This document shows positions 61,612 to 64,000 of a stretch of DNA of 64,000 nucleotides, one piece after another. Source of the DNA: an uncultured Litoreibacter sp. (GTDB taxonomy: Bacteria; Pseudomonadota; Alphaproteobacteria; Rhodobacterales; Rhodobacteraceae); assembly GCA_947493265.1 (NCBI GenBank), contig CANLQL010000002.1:744001-808000 (forward strand). The letters run 5' to 3'. Numbering within the stretch: the stretch's first letter is position 1; the number at the start of each line of letters is the position of its first letter. Below the pieces are notes generated by a model. The model worked only from the letters and a program-made list of their open reading frames with translations. It did not search any database and was not told the DNA's origin. The position numbers and the translations under genes were made by a program.

Positions 61612-61645
61612 GCCTCCGGCGGGGAGTATTTGGGGCAAGAAGAAG
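61612..61645 (+). repeat. GCCTCCGGCGG-type interspersed repeat, copy 2
   Basis: The 34-nt stretch starts GCCTCCGGCGGGGAG, continues TATTT and ends GGGCAAGAAGAAG. It closely matches copy 1 at 31427-31459 (minus strand). Here it lies between mlaF and the small membrane protein gene. From memory, similar sequences are scattered through Rhodobacteraceae genomes near gene ends; this recollection was not checked. Confidence 0.65.
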
Positions 61646-61663
61646 CGCTGCGGAGGGTGGGGA

Positions 61664-62410
61664 TCACCGAACGGCCTCAATCGGGCCGTCAGCAGAGCCG
61701 GAGATAAATTGCGTCACATAAGGATCGCCGGACTTGTCCATATCGGCAACGGGACCGGTCCATTGGATCACGCCGTCATGGAGCATCGCAACCTTGTCGG
61801 CGATGGCGCGCACGGAACTCATGTCATGGGTGATGGTCATGGCGGTTGCGCCCATTTCGACGACGATTTCACGGATCAGGTCGTTGATGACGCCGGACAT
61901 GATCGGGTCGAGACCGGTGGTGGGTTCATCGAAGAAGATAATTTCGGGTTCAGCGGCGATGGCGCGCGCGAGACCCACGCGTTTTTGCATGCCGCCGGAC
62001 AGCTCGGCCGGGAGCCTGTCGGCGACATCGGCTTTCAGCCCAACCCGGCGCAGCTTTTCGATGGCGATGGCGCGGGCTTCTTCCTCGGGGCGTTTGAGCG
62101 AGCCGCGCATCAGGCGGAAGGCCACGTTTTGCCAAACGGGCAGGCTGTCAAAAAGGGCGGCGGCTTGAAACAGCATCCCGAAGCGGGCGAGAAACGCATC
62201 GCGGTCGCCTGCGCGGGCGTCCTTGCCATCCACGAGGATCGTGCCTTCATCCGGTGTGACCAGGCCGAGGACGCATTTCAGCGCCACAGATTTGCCTGTG
62301 CCAGAGCCGCCGATGATGACCATGCTTTCGCCCTTAGGGATGTGCAGGTCGACGCCGCGCAACACATGGTTGTCGCCAAAGCTTTTCTTGATGCCTTCAA
62401 ACTTGATCAT
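61664..62410 (-). CDS. mlaF: Phospholipid-transport ABC ATPase MlaF
   Basis: A 248-residue ATPase that powers the Mla lipid transport system between outer and inner membranes. Walker A GGSGTGKS (about 34-41), ABC signature LSGGMQKR, Walker B IIFFDEPTTGLDP, and the MlaF-typical start [20 protein letters not shown]. Its start overlaps the mlaE stop (ATGA). MlaD and the periplasmic partners are not next to it in this window. Confidence 0.95.
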   Translation of the reverse strand: MIKFEGIKKSFGDNHVLRGVDLHIPKGESMVIIGGSGTGKSVALKCVLGLVTPDEGTILVDGKDARAGDRDAFLARFGMLFQAAALFDSLPVWQNVAFRLMRGSLKRPEEEARAIAIEKLRRVGLKADVADRLPAELSGGMQKRVGLARAIAAEPEIIFFDEPTTGLDPIMSGVINDLIREIVVEMGATAMTITHDMSSVRAIADKVAMLHDGVIQWTGPVADMDKSGDPYVTQFISGSADGPIEAVR

Positions 62411-63192
62411 GCGGAAAAGAAGATCCCTGTGAGAATGAAGTTTGCGGCGAGGATCAGGACGGCAGCGGCCTCCACCGAGGATTTCGTAGCTTTGCCCACG
62501 CCCTGCGCGCCGCGGCCCGAATTCATGCCATAATAGCAGCCCATGATTGCGGCGATGCCGCCAAAGACCGAGCCTTTGATCAGGCTGGAGATGATGTCGG
62601 AGGCTTGCAGGAAGTCGGCGGTGTTTTGCAGGTACGCAGCCTCGTTGAAGCCCAGCGTCTTGGTTGCCACGAGGTAGCCGCCCATGATGCCGATGATGTC
62701 GCCGATACCCACAAGAAGCGGCACGACCAGCAGGGCGGCCAGCACGCGTGGGACGGTGAGGTATTTCATCGGGTGGGTGGAGAGCGTCACGAGGGCGTCG
62801 ATTTGCTCGGTCACTTTCATTGTGGCGATTTCAGCGGCGATGGAGGAGGTCACGCGCGCGGCGATCATCAGGCCCACAAGGACCGGGCCAAGTTCGCGCA
62901 CCATGCCAATGGCCACGATTTGCGGCACCACGGCTTCGGCGTTGAAGCGCGCGCCGCCTGCGTAGATTTGCAAGGCCAACGCACCGCCGGTGAAGATCGT
63001 GGTCAAGCCGACGACAGGCAGGGAAAAGTAGCCCACCGACAGCAAAGCCTGGCCAAATTCCTTGATGTAGAAAGGCGGTGTCAGGGCGTGGCGCAGGGTT
63101 TGGGCGGCAAAGATTGCAACCCGCCCAATCGCTGCGAGGAACGCGAAAAAGGTCGCCCCGAGAGAGCCAAGAGTGTTTGCAAGAAGGCTCAT
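62407..63192 (-). CDS. mlaE: Phospholipid-transport permease MlaE
   Basis: A 261-residue inner-membrane permease of the MlaE family: [40 protein letters not shown] then [17 protein letters not shown], the conserved core that contacts MlaF. About five to six spans. It overlaps mlaF downstream and the alanine racemase gene upstream (ATGA). Confidence 0.95.
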   Translation of the reverse strand: MSLLANTLGSLGATFFAFLAAIGRVAIFAAQTLRHALTPPFYIKEFGQALLSVGYFSLPVVGLTTIFTGGALALQIYAGGARFNAEAVVPQIVAIGMVRELGPVLVGLMIAARVTSSIAAEIATMKVTEQIDALVTLSTHPMKYLTVPRVLAALLVVPLLVGIGDIIGIMGGYLVATKTLGFNEAAYLQNTADFLQASDIISSLIKGSVFGGIAAIMGCYYGMNSGRGAQGVGKATKSSVEAAAVLILAANFILTGIFFSA

Positions 63193-64000
63193 GCGTTGCT
63201 CCGTGCGTAGCGGCCACCCAGGGAGGTGAGGATTTCGTAGCCGATTGTGCCTGCGGCTTCGGCCAAGGTGTCAACTGATTGCTGCGGGCCCAATAGGGTC
63301 AGGCTGTCTGGGACTGACTCTAAATGGCTGACGTCAACGGTGAGTAGATCCATGGAGACGCGACCCGCCAGCGGGCAAGGCGTGTCGCCTGCAAATAGTG
63401 TTGCTTTGTCAGACATCGCCCGGATCAGTCCGTCAGCATATCCGGCAGAAACGGTGGCGATTTTCGCAGGAGTTGAGGTGGTCCAGCCGCAGCCATAGCC
63501 GACGGTTTCGCCAGGTGCGACGTCACGTGTTTGGATGACGGGCAGCGTCAGGGTCACAACAGGCTTGGCCGCGTCAAACGGCGCGCCACCATAAAGGCCG
63601 ATGCCGGGTCGGGTCAGGTCGAAATGGTAGTCTTTTCCAAGCAACGTGCCGCCGGTGGCCGCCAGAGATCTGCGCGTGTTCAGCCCGGCTGTCATGTTTT
63701 GGAAGGTCTTGAGTTGCGCGTCATTGGCGGGGTGGTCCGGTTCATCCGCGCAGGCAAGATGGCTCATCACCAATGTTGCCCCGTCTGCCATGTCGGCGGT
63801 GAAATCTGCGGCCTCGATCCCCAGACGGTTCATTCCGGTATCAAGCTGTATCCCAAACGGGTGGTCAGGCAGCGTGGCTTTGTGGCGCGCGATTTGTTCG
63901 GGAGAGTTCAGCAGCGGTGTCAGGTTCAAATCTGCGATGATCTGCCCATCCCCGGCCATGTGGCCGGAAAAGACATTGATTACCGGATCGGGGCCCAAAG
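63189..64000 (-). CDS. alr: Alanine racemase, C-terminal part
   Basis: The 5' end lies beyond the window. The visible 270 codons contain [18 protein letters not shown] and the C-terminal beta-domain of alanine racemase ([18 protein letters not shown] with the second active-site Tyr in [18 protein letters not shown]). The PLP-binding Lys is upstream, outside the window. It makes D-alanine for peptidoglycan. Its stop overlaps the mlaE start by 4 bp. Confidence 0.92.
   Translation of the reverse strand, partial: LGPDPVINVFSGHMAGDGQIIADLNLTPLLNSPEQIARHKATLPDHPFGIQLDTGMNRLGIEAADFTADMADGATLVMSHLACADEPDHPANDAQLKTFQNMTAGLNTRRSLAATGGTLLGKDYHFDLTRPGIGLYGGAPFDAAKPVVTLTLPVIQTRDVAPGETVGYGCGWTTSTPAKIATVSAGYADGLIRAMSDKATLFAGDTPCPLAGRVSMDLLTVDVSHLESVPDSLTLLGPQQSVDTLAEAAGTIGYEILTSLGGRYARSNA

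Noticed and set aside
1-64000. tRNA, rRNA, CRISPR arrays, insertion sequences, prophage or gene-transfer-agent genes
   Set aside because: I looked for TPsiC-like motifs, regularly spaced repeats, transposase or integrase motifs and phage structural genes in the intergenic stretches and frames, and found none I could support.

Overview
The window looks like a chromosomal segment of a marine alphaproteobacterium of the Rhodobacterales (roseobacter group). This is inferred from the gene set: heterotetrameric sarcosine oxidase, an MttB-like methyltransferase without an in-frame amber codon, a Hint-domain protein, proteins resembling DUF6477 and DUF6456, a family of GCCTCCGGCGG repeats, and moderately high GC. 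I see no rRNA, tRNA, CRISPR array, insertion sequence, integrase or phage gene. No species is claimed.

Layout. 1-9.4 kb: the start of a phosphomannomutase gene, then a purine (urate) catabolism block: NCS2 urate permease, AllA, ureidoglycine aminohydrolase, a PuuE-UraD fusion, HIU hydrolase, a LysR regulator and membrane urate hydroxylase PuuD. It is followed by CoxG-CoxS-CoxM of a molybdenum hydroxylase with no large subunit. 9.4-14.8 kb: an exported peptidoglycan-binding protein, 4-hydroxyphenylpyruvate dioxygenase, DusA, a PhyH-like oxygenase and an AT-rich stretch with two possible tiny membrane proteins. 14.8-23.4 kb, mostly minus strand: TetR, PPK2, an alpha/beta hydrolase, MetA, a P-loop protein, two EamA exporters around a FadL-type porin, and a degenerate zinc-peptidase-like protein. 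23.4-30.9 kb: GuaA, MttB-like methyltransferase, the divergent DUF6477/DUF6456-like pair, a degenerate Hint protein, LipA and a DUF1289 protein.

30.9-43.5 kb: RuvX, then soxB-soxD-soxA-soxG (sarcosine oxidase). The soxB-soxD interval is opened by about 1.1 kb holding three tiny membrane-protein genes and a dense set of hairpins that may be a structured RNA. Next come an exported protein made of two diverged copies of one domain, an iron superoxide dismutase, a DUF302-like protein, a TPP-dependent enzyme and a TPR38-like protein. 43.5-48.2 kb: opgC-opgG-opgH for osmoregulated periplasmic glucans. 48.2-51.1 kb: a tight five-gene minus-strand operon of exported proteins (two diverged Cys-rich paralogues, a Sco-type copper chaperone, a rhodanese and an esterase). 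This is the best candidate here for a little-described system.

51.2-64 kb: a LOG-family hydrolase, a LysM membrane protein, an Atm1-type ABC exporter, an SDR, BioY, a methyltransferase-like protein and a BamE-like lipoprotein. The end is a minus-strand run of PurF, CvpA, RadA, a small membrane protein, MlaF, MlaE and a partial alanine racemase. Metabolically the segment joins nitrogen scavenging (urate to glyoxylate and urea), methylamine/one-carbon use (MttB-like plus sarcosine oxidase) and envelope functions.
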